Assembly (NCBI RefSeq): GCF_934424005.1
Contig: NZ_CAKRXI010000001.1
Location: 104,577-168,576 of the forward strand
Origin: an uncultured Blautia sp.
Lineage (GTDB): Bacteria; Bacillota; Clostridia; Lachnospirales; Lachnospiraceae
DNA: 64,000 nt
Direction: 5' to 3'
Part shown: piece by piece, positions 8,091 through 16,794 of the stretch
How the letters are laid out: each line of letters begins with the position of its first letter
Numbering within the stretch: the first letter of the stretch is position 1
Made by a program: the position numbers and the translations under genes
The notes under the pieces: generated by a model
Seen by the model: only the letters and a program-made list of their open reading frames with translations
What the model was told of the DNA's origin: nothing
Databases searched by the model: none

Positions 8091-9020
8091 ATGTTAGTTA
8101 ACATGAATGATGTGCTTTATCCGGCAAAAAAAGGTAAATACGCAGTAGGCCTTTTTAACGCAGTAAACCTGGAACTGGCACGTGGAATCATTGCAGCAGC
8201 AGAAAGTTCTCAGTCACCGGTCATCATGGGAACAGCGGAAGTACTTCTTCCATACGGACCACTGGAGGAGGTTTCCTATTATCTTATCCCTATGGCTAAG
8301 AAAGCAAATGTTCCGGTTGTTATCCATCTGGATCATGGCCTTAAGAAAGAAACCTGTCTGAAAGCACTGGAACTTGGATTCTCATCCATTATGTACGACT
8401 GCTCTACAGATTCTTATGAAGATAATGTAAGAAAAGTTAAAGAGATGGCAGACATTGCGCACTCTTATGGGGCAACTATCGAGGGTGAGCTTGGACATGT
8501 AGGAGATAACCCGGATTCTGCAGAGGGAAGCTCTCATATCAATCCGGCTGACTTCTATACAGATCCTAAAATGGCCAAAGACTTTGTTGACAAAACTGGT
8601 GTAGATGCTCTTGCAATCGCAGTAGGAACTGCTCACGGAGCATACAAACTTCCGCCAAAACTTGATTTTGAACGTATTCATACAATTGCAAATACTGTAG
8701 ACGTACCGCTTGTTCTTCATGGTGGTTCCGGACTTACAGACAACGACTTCAAACGTGCAATTCAGGAAGGTATCAGTAAGATCAATATCTTCACAGATAT
8801 CAACGTTGCAGCAGTAGAAGCTGAGTTCCGTAAATTCGAAACTATGAATAAAGGTATCATTGATCTGATCCCGGCAGCAGTAGAAGCAGTAAAACAGGAA
8901 ACATTAAAGAAAATGATGCTCTTCTCCAGCAATGGAAAAGGCACATTAAATCAGCCATCCCAGGATGAGCTTGTAAAAGCTGTTGTTCAGGAAGTTCTCA
9001 GAGAACTTGGCAGGAAATAA
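8091..9020 (+). CDS. Class II ketose-bisphosphate aldolase
   Basis: 309-residue zinc-dependent aldolase of the FbaA/GatY/KbaY/IolJ family, cleaving a ketose (bis)phosphate to dihydroxyacetone phosphate and an aldehyde. Active-site segments are in order: HLDHG (zinc His and catalytic Asp), EGELGHVG, GTAHG (zinc His), LHGGSGL (zinc His) and NIFTDIN for phosphate binding. Neighbours point to catabolism of the imported sugar rather than glycolysis, though a housekeeping fructose-bisphosphate aldolase is possible. AGGAGG precedes the ATG and tandem hairpins follow the gene. Confidence 0.9.
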   Translation: MLVNMNDVLYPAKKGKYAVGLFNAVNLELARGIIAAAESSQSPVIMGTAEVLLPYGPLEEVSYYLIPMAKKANVPVVIHLDHGLKKETCLKALELGFSSIMYDCSTDSYEDNVRKVKEMADIAHSYGATIEGELGHVGDNPDSAEGSSHINPADFYTDPKMAKDFVDKTGVDALAIAVGTAHGAYKLPPKLDFERIHTIANTVDVPLVLHGGSGLTDNDFKRAIQEGISKINIFTDINVAAVEAEFRKFETMNKGIIDLIPAAVEAVKQETLKKMMLFSSNGKGTLNQPSQDELVKAVVQEVLRELGRK

Positions 9021-9037
9021 TTACATAATATAAAAAG

Positions 9038-9098
9038 GTGCGCCGTAAGGCGCACAACAAAAATACAGCAGGTGAATTGCTCACCTGCTGTATTTTTT
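9038..9098 (+). terminator. Tandem hairpins ending in an intrinsic terminator
   Basis: A first hairpin GTGCGCC/GGCGCAC (9038-9055) is followed by a 13-bp perfect stem (9063-9075 with 9081-9093) and a run of six or seven T's. This closes the sugar operon. Confidence 0.9.
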
Positions 9099-9249
9099 AA
9101 CTTTTTTGAGGGGGGGAGATAGAGAGTGGTTATTCATCTATCCAAGACCTATTATAAGGAAGAAATATGTTCAAAGTGTGTACTAATTCTAAAAGAAATC
9201 TAAAAATGGTAAAGAAAAATTAAAGAAAATCTATAATTTTTACAGCGTA

Positions 9250-9278
9250 TTGTAGTTTCGCAGAAAAAATGGTAGAGT
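9250..9278 (+). promoter_or_regulatory. Putative promoter and structured 5' leader of the surface-protein gene
   Basis: -35 TTGTAG (9250-9255), 17-bp spacer, -10 TAGAGT (9273-9278). The gap from 9099 to 9487 holds this promoter and a leader of about 200 nt with hairpins CTGCTGA/TCAGCAG (9297-9313) and GATTCC/GGAATC (9327-9345), a GCTGCC/GGCAGC hairpin just before the gene, and a five-codon mini-ORF (ATG at 9401, TGA at 9413-9415). I do not recognise a known riboswitch. Confidence 0.4.
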
Positions 9279-9487
9279 GTAAACACCTGCTGAAAGTCAG
9301 CAGATAATATCGCAGGGATTCCGGTTCTGGGAATCTAATTTCAAATGTCATTTCGACAACTATTCCAAAGAAGAAAACATAATAAGTTCAGAAAGGGGAG
9401 ATGCCTATGCCCTGACAGATTTGCATCCAGTTTACTTTGTTGAGAGAGGCTGCCGGAGAGGAAAAGGCAGCAAAGAGGAGTTCGCAG

Positions 9488-10789
9488 ATGAATTTTAATA
9501 TGAAAAACAGAATATGGAAAAAATTAAGTGCAATGAGTATGGCCTTTTTCATGACAGGAATGGTTCTTGGAGGATGTGGACAGACAACGGTTTATGCGGC
9601 AGAAGTGGCGTATGAAAGTGTGGAATTTGAAGAACATTCTGAAGCAGAAGAGACAGGGATAGAAGAATCCGGGATAGAAGAATCCGGAACAGAAGAATTC
9701 GGAACAGAAGAATCCAGAACAGATGAATCTGATCCGGATGAAATACAATCAGAAGAAAATGCAGAAGAATCTGAATCTGAAGAAACGGAAGATTCCGAAG
9801 AGAAGGATCAGGAGAAGGCCAGTCTGTCTGATGGTAAATTGGGAGAAGAGGATAAAGAGACCGAGAATAAAAAGAAAACACCGAACTTTACGGTTAGCGT
9901 AGTCACAGATGAAAATACAGTAAAAGCAGGAAGTGATCTGGTATATACGGTGACACTGGAAAATACAGGTGATGTAATGTTGAAAAACATACAATTGCAG
10001 GCATTGTTTTCAAACCAGAATCTGCAAGGCGAGTGGTCCGGGGATAATTTAGAACAGCTGGATATCGGAATTAGGAAAGAATTGTATCTGACAGTGAGAC
10101 TTCCAGAGGATCAGGAGTCGGCCGTTTCTGTGAGAATTATGGCATCTGCAGAAGTGGAGATGACAGAAGCAGATACGGAGGATGCTGCAGTTAACAGAGA
10201 GGCATCCCTTGATACAGAAATTATCCCACTGAAAGCCTCCTTTGAAGTGACGAAAACAGCTGACCGTTCCGTCGCAGTGCCTGGAGATAAGATTCTGTTT
10301 CAGATCTGCATTCGAAATACCGGAGAGCGGACACTGCATTCTGTAGTTACGACAGAACGTTTTCAGCTTGGAAATGTACCGGTACAGTTCCTGGAAAAAG
10401 AGGGAGTTGTGCTGAATAAGTCAAAGACGAAAGCACGTATCGAAAAGATTGAACCTGGCAAAGCAGCAGGCCTGCAGGCAATGGTAACATTGCCGGAAAA
10501 CCTAAAAGAACAGGAACTTTTGAATGAAGTAACCGTGACGACAATGGAAACTGGGGAACAGGTGATGACTTCTCAGGCAAAAATTCAAATCAGGGCAGCT
10601 GAAGAGGTGGAAACAGAAGATGCAGACAGAACATCAGTGGATATGGATAATAGCACGGTTTCCCATACGGGAGAGAGTTATCCGGCCTCTACAAATCCAA
10701 AAACCGGAGATCCATACCAGCCATTTCTGTGGCTGGCAATGATCCCCGGTTCTATGCTGGCTGCGGGCTGGATCCGCAGACGGATGTAA
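9488..10789 (+). CDS. Glu-rich cell-surface protein with C-terminal sorting signal
   Basis: About 433 residues. The N-terminus is a signal peptide (MKNRIWKKL, hydrophobic stretch) containing LGGC, which fits a lipobox, followed further on by an alternative VYA-AE cleavage site. Next comes an acidic, pentad-like repeat region (EESGI, EESGT, EEFGT, EESRT) at about residues 40-100, then two beta-rich domains resembling DUF11/CARDB-type repeats (NTGDVMLKNIQL and NTGERTLHSV). The C-terminus is NPKTGDP, a hydrophobic segment and WIRRRM, a cell-wall sorting signal. The start at 9488 follows AGAGGAG with 7-bp spacing. The gene is unique in its neighbourhood, with its own leader; function unknown, probably surface-exposed. 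Confidence 0.75.
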   Translation: MNFNMKNRIWKKLSAMSMAFFMTGMVLGGCGQTTVYAAEVAYESVEFEEHSEAEETGIEESGIEESGTEEFGTEESRTDESDPDEIQSEENAEESESEETEDSEEKDQEKASLSDGKLGEEDKETENKKKTPNFTVSVVTDENTVKAGSDLVYTVTLENTGDVMLKNIQLQALFSNQNLQGEWSGDNLEQLDIGIRKELYLTVRLPEDQESAVSVRIMASAEVEMTEADTEDAAVNREASLDTEIIPLKASFEVTKTADRSVAVPGDKILFQICIRNTGERTLHSVVTTERFQLGNVPVQFLEKEGVVLNKSKTKARIEKIEPGKAAGLQAMVTLPENLKEQELLNEVTVTTMETGEQVMTSQAKIQIRAAEEVETEDADRTSVDMDNSTVSHTGESYPASTNPKTGDPYQPFLWLAMIPGSMLAAGWIRRRM

Positions 10790-10795
10790 TTACAA

Positions 10796-12106
10796 TTACA
10801 GAATATCGATATGTTCTCCGGCAAGTGCTTTGTTCATGCTGCGGACAGCACAGAACTTACCACACATACTGCAGGTATCGCTGTGGTCATCTTCCGGAAG
10901 ACGGTCATCACGGATAGCTTTGGCTGTTTCCGGATCAAGAGCACATGCAAACTGTGCATCCCAGTCAAGGACGCGGCGGGCATCTGCCATCTTGTCATCG
11001 ATATCTCTCGCGTGTGGGATTCCTTTGGCAATATCTGCCGCATGGGCTGCAATCTTGGAAGCAATGATTCCCTGTTTGACATCTTCTACATTCGGAAGAG
11101 CCAGATGTTCTGCCGGTGTTACATAGCAGAGGAATGCGGCTCCATTCATGGCTGCAACTGCCCCACCGATCGCAGCAGTAATATGGTCATATCCAGGTGC
11201 GATATCGGTAACGAGAGGTCCGAGTACATAGAATGGCGCTCCCATGCAGATGGTCTGCTGAACTTTCATATTGGCAGCAACCTGATCAAGCGGCACATGA
11301 CCTGGCCCCTCAACCATGACCTGTACGTTATGAGCCCATGCACGTTTGGTAAGCTCTCCAAGACGTACCAGCTCTTCAATCTGGCATACATCAGTGGCAT
11401 CAGCCAGACAGCCAGGACGACATGCATCTCCAAGAGAAATAGTAACGTCATGTTCTTCACAGATGTCCAGAATCTCATCGAAGTATTCATAGAACGGATT
11501 TTCTTCACCGGTCATGCTCATCCATGCAAATACAAGGCTTCCACCACGGCTTACAATGTTCATTTTACGTTTGTGTTTTTTGATCTGCTCGATGGTCTTT
11601 CTTGTGATTCCGCAGTGGAGAGTAACAAAATCAACACCGTCCTCGGCATGAAGGCGGATTACGTCGATGAAATCATGCGCAGTCAGTTCAGAGAGATCTC
11701 GCTGATAATGAATGACACTGTCATATACCGGAACGGTTCCGATCATTGCAGGACACTCATGTGTCAGTTTCTGACGGAACGGCTGTGTATTGCCGTGGCT
11801 GGAGAGATCCATGATCGCTTCTGCACCGAGATCTACTGCTTTCATAACTTTCTGCATTTCGATATCATAATCTTTGCAGTCTCTGGATACACCAAGGTTT
11901 ACATTGATCTTGGTGCGCAGCATGCTGCCGACACCTTCCGGGTTCAGACAGGTATGATGTTTGTTGGCACAGATCGCTACTTTACCTTCTGCAACCAGTT
12001 CCATCATTTTTTCAACCGGCATGTGTTCTTTTTCTGCAACAGTTTTGATCTGAGGGGTTACGATGCCTTTGCGTGCGGCATCCATCTGTGTTGTATAAGT
12101 TGTCAT
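10796..12106 (-). CDS. thiC: Phosphomethylpyrimidine synthase ThiC
   Basis: 436-residue radical-SAM enzyme that converts aminoimidazole ribotide to hydroxymethylpyrimidine phosphate in thiamine synthesis. The C-terminal CSMCGKFC binds the [4Fe-4S] cluster. Substrate and metal regions are clear (YGGCRPG-like [21 protein letters not shown]). The ATG at 12106 follows AAGGAG; the frame is open further upstream, but the family start is MTTYTTQMD. It is the last gene of the TPP-riboswitch operon and ends 6 bp from the convergent surface-protein stop, with no obvious terminator between them. Confidence 0.97.
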   Translation of the reverse strand: MTTYTTQMDAARKGIVTPQIKTVAEKEHMPVEKMMELVAEGKVAICANKHHTCLNPEGVGSMLRTKINVNLGVSRDCKDYDIEMQKVMKAVDLGAEAIMDLSSHGNTQPFRQKLTHECPAMIGTVPVYDSVIHYQRDLSELTAHDFIDVIRLHAEDGVDFVTLHCGITRKTIEQIKKHKRKMNIVSRGGSLVFAWMSMTGEENPFYEYFDEILDICEEHDVTISLGDACRPGCLADATDVCQIEELVRLGELTKRAWAHNVQVMVEGPGHVPLDQVAANMKVQQTICMGAPFYVLGPLVTDIAPGYDHITAAIGGAVAAMNGAAFLCYVTPAEHLALPNVEDVKQGIIASKIAAHAADIAKGIPHARDIDDKMADARRVLDWDAQFACALDPETAKAIRDDRLPEDDHSDTCSMCGKFCAVRSMNKALAGEHIDIL

Positions 12107-12140
12107 ATGGTATATTCTCCTTCTATGTAAATGATAATTT

Positions 12141-12926
12141 TTATTGTGTTTTTCCAAGGGTGTGGTCCAGTGGACCAGAACCATGTCCGAGATCCAGCTG
12201 TGCCTTCAGGGCATCAGTCAGATACTGTTTGGAACGGCGCACAGAATCTTCAAGAGAAAAACCTTTGGCGAGATTTGAGGCAATCGCACTGGAAAGTGTG
12301 CAGCCGGTACCGTGAGTATTTGGATTGTTGATGCGTTCACCATGCAGCCAGATGCCATGTCCTTTTGTATAAAGAAGGTCATTTGCATCGTTGATGCGAT
12401 GGCCGCCTTTCAGAAGGACAGAAATGTGAAAGCTTTCATAAAGTCTGTGAGCAGCTTCTTCCATAGAGTCAGCATTTGTGATCTGCAGTCCGGTGAGCGC
12501 TTCAGCTTCCGGAATATTGGGTGTGATGATCTCCGCAAGAGGAAAGAGTTCCTTCTGAAGCGTTTGCTCGGCATCTTTGTTCATCAGACGATGTCCGCTG
12601 GTGGAGACCATAACAGGATCCAGTACGATATGGTGTGCATGGTACTGCTGTAATTTGACAGCAACGTGGTGTATGATCTCAGCGGATGAGAGCATGCCGA
12701 TCTTAACTGCATCAGGAAAAATGTCAGTAAAGACGCAGTCCAGCTGGTTGTCAAGAAATTCCGGAGAGGTTTCCTGAATTCCGTAAACACCGGTTGTGTT
12801 CTGGGCGGTCAGAGCTGTGATCGCACTCATGGCATAGACTCCGTTCATGATCATGGTCTTGATATCTGCCTGAATGCCGGCACCACCACTACAGTCGCTT
12901 CCGGCAATCGTTAATACTGTTTTCAT
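12141..12926 (-). CDS. thiD: Hydroxymethylpyrimidine (phosphate) kinase ThiD
   Basis: 261-residue ribokinase-fold kinase that phosphorylates HMP and HMP phosphate to HMP pyrophosphate. It begins with [19 protein letters not shown], the family's substrate and glycine loop, and carries the C-terminal catalytic motif [14 protein letters not shown]. It lies 34 bp upstream of thiC and downstream of thiE in the same operon. A typical single-domain length argues against a ThiD-ThiE fusion. Confidence 0.97.
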   Translation of the reverse strand: MKTVLTIAGSDCSGGAGIQADIKTMIMNGVYAMSAITALTAQNTTGVYGIQETSPEFLDNQLDCVFTDIFPDAVKIGMLSSAEIIHHVAVKLQQYHAHHIVLDPVMVSTSGHRLMNKDAEQTLQKELFPLAEIITPNIPEAEALTGLQITNADSMEEAAHRLYESFHISVLLKGGHRINDANDLLYTKGHGIWLHGERINNPNTHGTGCTLSSAIASNLAKGFSLEDSVRRSKQYLTDALKAQLDLGHGSGPLDHTLGKTQ

Positions 12927-12958
12927 AATCGTGTTATTCCTTATTGTTTTGTTGAGAT

Positions 12959-13594
12959 TTACAGTTTTTGCAGTTCCGTAAGAAAATGTCTGACGGCTTC
13001 GGCTTTGTTAGCAGGTTTAAAAAGTCCGCTGACAACGGCAGCACCGGAAATTCCGCTTCCTGCAAGAAGATGAAGGTTGTCAGCAGTAACACCGCCGATT
13101 GCAACAACCGGAATTTCTACAGCCTGACAGATCGCTCGCAGAGTTTCGACAGGAAGTTGTGTGACGTTGGTCTTAGTGGTGCTTCCGAAGACTGCACCGC
13201 AGCCTATGTAGTCTGCTCCGGCGTTCTGGGCCGCAAGTGCTTCCTCGACATTATGGGCACTTCCGCCGATGATAAAGTCAGGCCCGAGAAGCTGACGTGC
13301 TTTCTGGATGCCCATATCAGAAAGTCCGACATGAACACCGGAAGCATTTACTTTCTGTGCAAGATCCGGGCGGTCATTGATGATCAGTGGAACATTGTAA
13401 CGTTCACATATTTCTTTTAAAAGGACGGCTTCCTGAAGAATTTCTTCGTCAGAAGCATTTTTTTCACGAAGCTGGACACAGCTGACACCTGCACGAAGGA
13501 GTTCTTCGGTAACGGATGCAAGTGTTTCATCGGGTTTCAGCCAGCTTCGGTCTGTAACAGCATACAGTTTCAGCTGTTCTGGTGATATTTTCAT
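12959..13594 (-). CDS. thiE: Thiamine phosphate synthase ThiE
   Basis: 211-residue TIM-barrel enzyme joining HMP pyrophosphate and thiazole phosphate to give thiamine phosphate. Diagnostic residues are visible: LREKNASDEE, NDRPDLAQ (Mg-pyrophosphate Asp), GGSAHN, GCGAVFGSTTK and AIGGVTADN. Compare the TenI-like homologue at 31342, which lacks the ND..DLA segment. It lies between thiM and thiD in the riboswitch-controlled operon. Confidence 0.96.
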   Translation of the reverse strand: MKISPEQLKLYAVTDRSWLKPDETLASVTEELLRAGVSCVQLREKNASDEEILQEAVLLKEICERYNVPLIINDRPDLAQKVNASGVHVGLSDMGIQKARQLLGPDFIIGGSAHNVEEALAAQNAGADYIGCGAVFGSTTKTNVTQLPVETLRAICQAVEIPVVAIGGVTADNLHLLAGSGISGAAVVSGLFKPANKAEAVRHFLTELQKL

Positions 13595-13615
13595 AGGTCT
13601 TTCTCCAATGTCTGA

Positions 13616-14437
13616 TCAGAATTTATGTTTCGAGGTGTACATTAATTTCTCTTCCAGTACATCAAAAAGATGTACATGAAAACTTCCAATACCGGATTTT
13701 TCTGCGTCTGTTCGTCTGCCTGCTTCAAGGGCAGTTTCACGCCAGAGTGCTCCGGCGGCACGGACCGCATCAAATGAAGAAGTGTCCGTACACAGAAATA
13801 ATGTGCAGAGTGCAGAAAGCATACATCCGCCACCGGTGATTCGTCGAATCCTGGAGTCACCGCCGGTCAGAATCTGTGTCTGCTTTCCATCAGATACCAC
13901 ATCCTCTCTGCCCGTGATCAGAACTGTGCAGTTGAGAAGAGATGCCGCCTGCCCTGCAATCAGACAGACATCACGTTCCGCCATCTGCAGGGAACTTTCT
14001 ACACCGCCGTGTTTCTCGGGACTGTCGATATCTGAAAGAAGAGAACATAGAACAACGGCTTCTTCCTGATTACAGCGAACAGCAGTCGGATGAACGGCTT
14101 GAAGAAGTTTTTGCAGCTCTTTTCTTCGAAATGTGCTGGCACCGGCGCCGACCGGATCCAGGACGACCGGGTGGTCAAGGGCATTTGCCTTCTGTCCGGC
14201 AAGGATGCAGGCCTGTATTTTGGCAATGTCCGGTACTCCAGTATTCAGAAGGGTTCCATGACAGAAAGAAGTGATTTCTTCGACTTCCTGTTCATCCTGT
14301 CCCATTACGGCACTTCCGCCGGCTGCAAGCAGTAGATTGGCAACATCCTGCATGGTCACCGGATTAGTGAGACAATGAATCTTGGGAGCATCCTGGTGAA
14401 TGCAGAAAGAAATTTCTTCTATATTATTAAGTGACAT
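13616..14437 (-). CDS. thiM: Hydroxyethylthiazole kinase ThiM
   Basis: 273-residue salvage kinase that phosphorylates 4-methyl-5-hydroxyethylthiazole. The N-terminal HCLTNPVTMQDVANLLLAAG and the anion-hole region GGGCMLSALCTLF are family hallmarks, with the catalytic site Cys in GGGC. It starts 3 bp after thiW, consistent with uptake of a thiazole by ThiW followed by phosphorylation. Confidence 0.95.
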   Translation of the reverse strand: MSLNNIEEISFCIHQDAPKIHCLTNPVTMQDVANLLLAAGGSAVMGQDEQEVEEITSFCHGTLLNTGVPDIAKIQACILAGQKANALDHPVVLDPVGAGASTFRRKELQKLLQAVHPTAVRCNQEEAVVLCSLLSDIDSPEKHGGVESSLQMAERDVCLIAGQAASLLNCTVLITGREDVVSDGKQTQILTGGDSRIRRITGGGCMLSALCTLFLCTDTSSFDAVRAAGALWRETALEAGRRTDAEKSGIGSFHVHLFDVLEEKLMYTSKHKF

Positions 14438-14440
14438 AAA

Positions 14441-14950
14441 TTATCTCCTGGCGGCAAGAAATACCTGGCTTTTTTCAAAAACACGAAGCAGGATAAAGGC
14501 CAGTACACTTCCGGTAAATGTTGAGATAAAAAACGGGATCATGTATACGGTGAATCCGGCCGGGGCAAGTCCCATGAGAAGTTTGGCTACCGGATAGGCT
14601 GCAAGACCTCCGAGGATTCCGGTTCCCAGTGCTTCTGCAACACAGGTAAGACTTAATTTGCGGGTGAGTCGGAAGACCAGACCACAGCATAAGGCACCAA
14701 CCATGCTTCCGGGAAAGGCAAGAAGACTGCCGATTCCAAGCAGGTTGCGGATCAGACTTGCACAAAAAGCAATGCCGATTCCCCACCATGGGCCAAGCAT
14801 GACTGCTGCAAAGACATTGACCATATGCTGGACCGGAGCACATTTGCTTCCGGCAACAGGAACACTGATCAGACTTCCGGCAACAGCAGCTGCTGCCAGT
14901 ACACCTGCAATGGCCAGCTTCTGAGTGGATGTTGTTTCTTTTGTGTTCAT
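14441..14950 (-). CDS. thiW: ECF transporter S component ThiW (thiazole uptake)
   Basis: About 169-residue membrane protein with five to six hydrophobic segments. The SKCAPVQHMVNVFAAVMLGP stretch is typical of ThiW, the substrate-binding subunit of an energy-coupling-factor importer thought to take up the thiazole precursor. The shared ECF ATPase/T subunits are not in the window. The ATG at 14950 follows AGGAGG. First gene of the TPP-riboswitch operon; association with thiM supports the assignment. Confidence 0.9.
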   Translation of the reverse strand: MNTKETTSTQKLAIAGVLAAAAVAGSLISVPVAGSKCAPVQHMVNVFAAVMLGPWWGIGIAFCASLIRNLLGIGSLLAFPGSMVGALCCGLVFRLTRKLSLTCVAEALGTGILGGLAAYPVAKLLMGLAPAGFTVYMIPFFISTFTGSVLAFILLRVFEKSQVFLAARR

Positions 14951-15013
14951 TTTGAGTAAACCTCCTGTTCTGCCTGAGGGATGAGCCATTGACAGCTTTT
15001 TAAAAAATTTGAT

Positions 15014-15044
15014 AAAAAAAAGAAGATACCGCAGGGGTACCTTC
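15014..15044 (-). terminator. TPP riboswitch expression-platform terminator
   Basis: On the minus strand, GAAGGTACC pairs with GGTATCTTC around a CCTGC loop and is followed by eight T's, just downstream of the TPP aptamer. This fits transcription attenuation when thiamine pyrophosphate is bound. Confidence 0.9.
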
Positions 15045-15058
15045 GTTCAATGTGTCTG

Positions 15059-15146
15059 GTATTTCCCTACGTTGGCATTATCCAAATCAGGTTAAGGGTC
15101 GAAACCAATCAGTTTCCTCTCAGCCGGCTTCAGCCAGCTCCCCTGT
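15059..15146 (-). promoter_or_regulatory. TPP (THI element) riboswitch
   Basis: The minus strand carries the conserved aptamer core: GGGGAGC at the 5' end, GGCTGAGAGGA, GACCCTT, AACCTGAT and TGGATAATGCCAACGTAGGG. It sits between the promoter and thiW and is followed by an intrinsic terminator, so TPP should switch off thiW-thiM-thiE-thiD-thiC. Confidence 0.97.
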
Positions 15147-15165
15147 TTTGTAATTTTACTTTCCT

Positions 15166-15194
15166 ATTATACTGCCAGTTAAAGAAGATGGCAA
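15166..15194 (-). promoter_or_regulatory. Sigma-A promoter of the thiW operon
   Basis: Read on the minus strand: -35 TTGCCA (15194-15189), 17-bp spacer, -10 TATAAT (15171-15166), directly upstream of the TPP aptamer. Confidence 0.85.
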
Positions 15195-15252
15195 GACTAT
15201 ATTCAGAGATGTTTTGTAAAAAAGCAGAAAAGGAAGACAAAATCTACAAACA

Positions 15253-15281
15253 TTGAAAAGAGAATCTGTTTGTGCTATTCT
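15253..15281 (+). promoter_or_regulatory. Sigma-A promoter of the murE-priA operon
   Basis: -35 TTGAAA (15253-15258), 17-bp spacer, -10 TATTCT (15276-15281), 37 bp before the murE ATG. It diverges from the thiamine promoter. Confidence 0.7.
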
Positions 15282-15318
15282 GTAATGGAGTATATATCCC
15301 TAGGCAGAGGAGGACAAT

Positions 15319-16794
15319 ATGAAAGTATCAACATTATTGGAAGGTTTGAAATATATCTGTTGTCAGGGCAGCACAGAACAGGAAGTCTCTACAGTTGTAT
15401 ATGACTCCCGCAAAGTAGAAGAAAATTCCCTGTTTATCTGCATTCGCGGTGCGGTTGTGGATGGACACAAATTTGTACCGGATGTGATCAAGAAAGGTGC
15501 GAAAACACTCGTTGTTGAAGAAGAGGTAGAAGCACCGGAAGATGTAACTGTGATCAAAGTTGCAGATACCCGTTATGCGATGGCCTTTATTTCCGCTGCA
15601 TATTTTGGACATCCGGCGGAGAAACTGAAAACGATCGGAATTACCGGAACAAAAGGAAAAACTACCACAACATATATGGTAAAATCCATTCTCGAAAATG
15701 CAGGATACAAAGTTGGACTGATCGGAACCATCGAAGCGATCATTGGAGAAGAATCCATTCCGGCAAGCAACACAACTCCGGAATCTTATCTGGTGCAGGA
15801 ATATTTTCGTAAAATGGTAGATGCAGGATGTGACTGTGTAGTTATGGAAGTTTCTTCACAGGGACTGATGCTTCACCGTACACAGGGATTTGTTTTTGAT
15901 TATGGTATCTTTACCAATATTGAACCAGATCATATCGGACCAAACGAGCATAAGGATTTTGATGATTATCTCAGATGCAAATCTATGTTGCTCCGGCAGT
16001 GTCGTGTGGGAATTGTCAACAGAGATGATGAACACTTTGAGAGAATTATCGAAGGTCATACCTGTCAGCTGGAAACTTACGGATTTTCTCCGGAAGCTGA
16101 CCTGCGTGCAGAAGATGCACATATGGTAGGCGGCAAAGGATATCTCGGTATCTCTTATCAGCTGAAAGGACTGATGGAATTCCCGGTTGAAATTGATATT
16201 CCGGGTAAATTCAGTATTTATAATTCACTGACTGCAATTGCAATCTGTCGTCATTTCAAGGTATCACAGGAAAACATCATCAAGGCACTGAAAGTGGCGA
16301 GAGTCAAGGGGCGTATCGAGGTGATCAAAGTTTCTGATGAATTTACATTGATGATCGACTATGCACATAATGCAATGGCACTGGAGAGTCTGCTTACTAC
16401 ATTAAGAGAATATCATCCGCATCGACTGGTCTGCCTGTTTGGCTGTGGAGGAAACCGTGCAAAATCCCGCCGTTATGAGATGGGAGAGGTTTCGGGCAGA
16501 CTGGCAGATTTGACGATCATCACATCCGATAACCCGAGATTTGAAGAGCCACAGGATATCATTGATGATATTAAGATCGGCATCAGCAAGACGGATGGAA
16601 AATATGTCGAGATCTGTGAACGTAAGGAAGCAATTGCCTATGCAATCCATCATGGAGAACCCGGAGATATCATTGTTCTGGCAGGAAAAGGACATGAAGA
16701 TTACCAGGAAATCAAAGGTAAGAAGTATCCTATGGATGAAAGAGTCCTGATCGCAGAGATTCTTCAGGAGGACAAAGAAAGAGCAGATAAATGA
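15319..16794 (+). CDS. murE: UDP-MurNAc-L-Ala-D-Glu:meso-DAP ligase MurE
   Basis: 491-residue Mur ligase that adds the third amino acid to the peptidoglycan stem peptide. ATP-binding loop GITGTKGKTTT lies near residue 115, and the C-terminal domain has DYAHN and the DNPR motif, which in this family selects meso-diaminopimelate rather than lysine. It lies outside the dcw cluster, overlapping priA by 4 bp (ATGA). AGAGGAGG precedes the ATG. Confidence 0.95.
   Translation: MKVSTLLEGLKYICCQGSTEQEVSTVVYDSRKVEENSLFICIRGAVVDGHKFVPDVIKKGAKTLVVEEEVEAPEDVTVIKVADTRYAMAFISAAYFGHPAEKLKTIGITGTKGKTTTTYMVKSILENAGYKVGLIGTIEAIIGEESIPASNTTPESYLVQEYFRKMVDAGCDCVVMEVSSQGLMLHRTQGFVFDYGIFTNIEPDHIGPNEHKDFDDYLRCKSMLLRQCRVGIVNRDDEHFERIIEGHTCQLETYGFSPEADLRAEDAHMVGGKGYLGISYQLKGLMEFPVEIDIPGKFSIYNSLTAIAICRHFKVSQENIIKALKVARVKGRIEVIKVSDEFTLMIDYAHNAMALESLLTTLREYHPHRLVCLFGCGGNRAKSRRYEMGEVSGRLADLTIITSDNPRFEEPQDIIDDIKIGISKTDGKYVEICERKEAIAYAIHHGEPGDIIVLAGKGHEDYQEIKGKKYPMDERVLIAEILQEDKERADK

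Noticed and set aside
9279..9400. Known riboswitch (c-di-GMP, SAM, c-di-AMP) before the surface protein
   Set aside because: Hairpins exist, but none of the conserved core sequences of these classes could be found.
10811..12130. 439-codon plus-strand open frame opposite thiC
   Set aside because: It mirrors a clearly conserved thiC; the translation is Cys/Phe/His-rich with no domain pattern, and no ribosome binding site is present.
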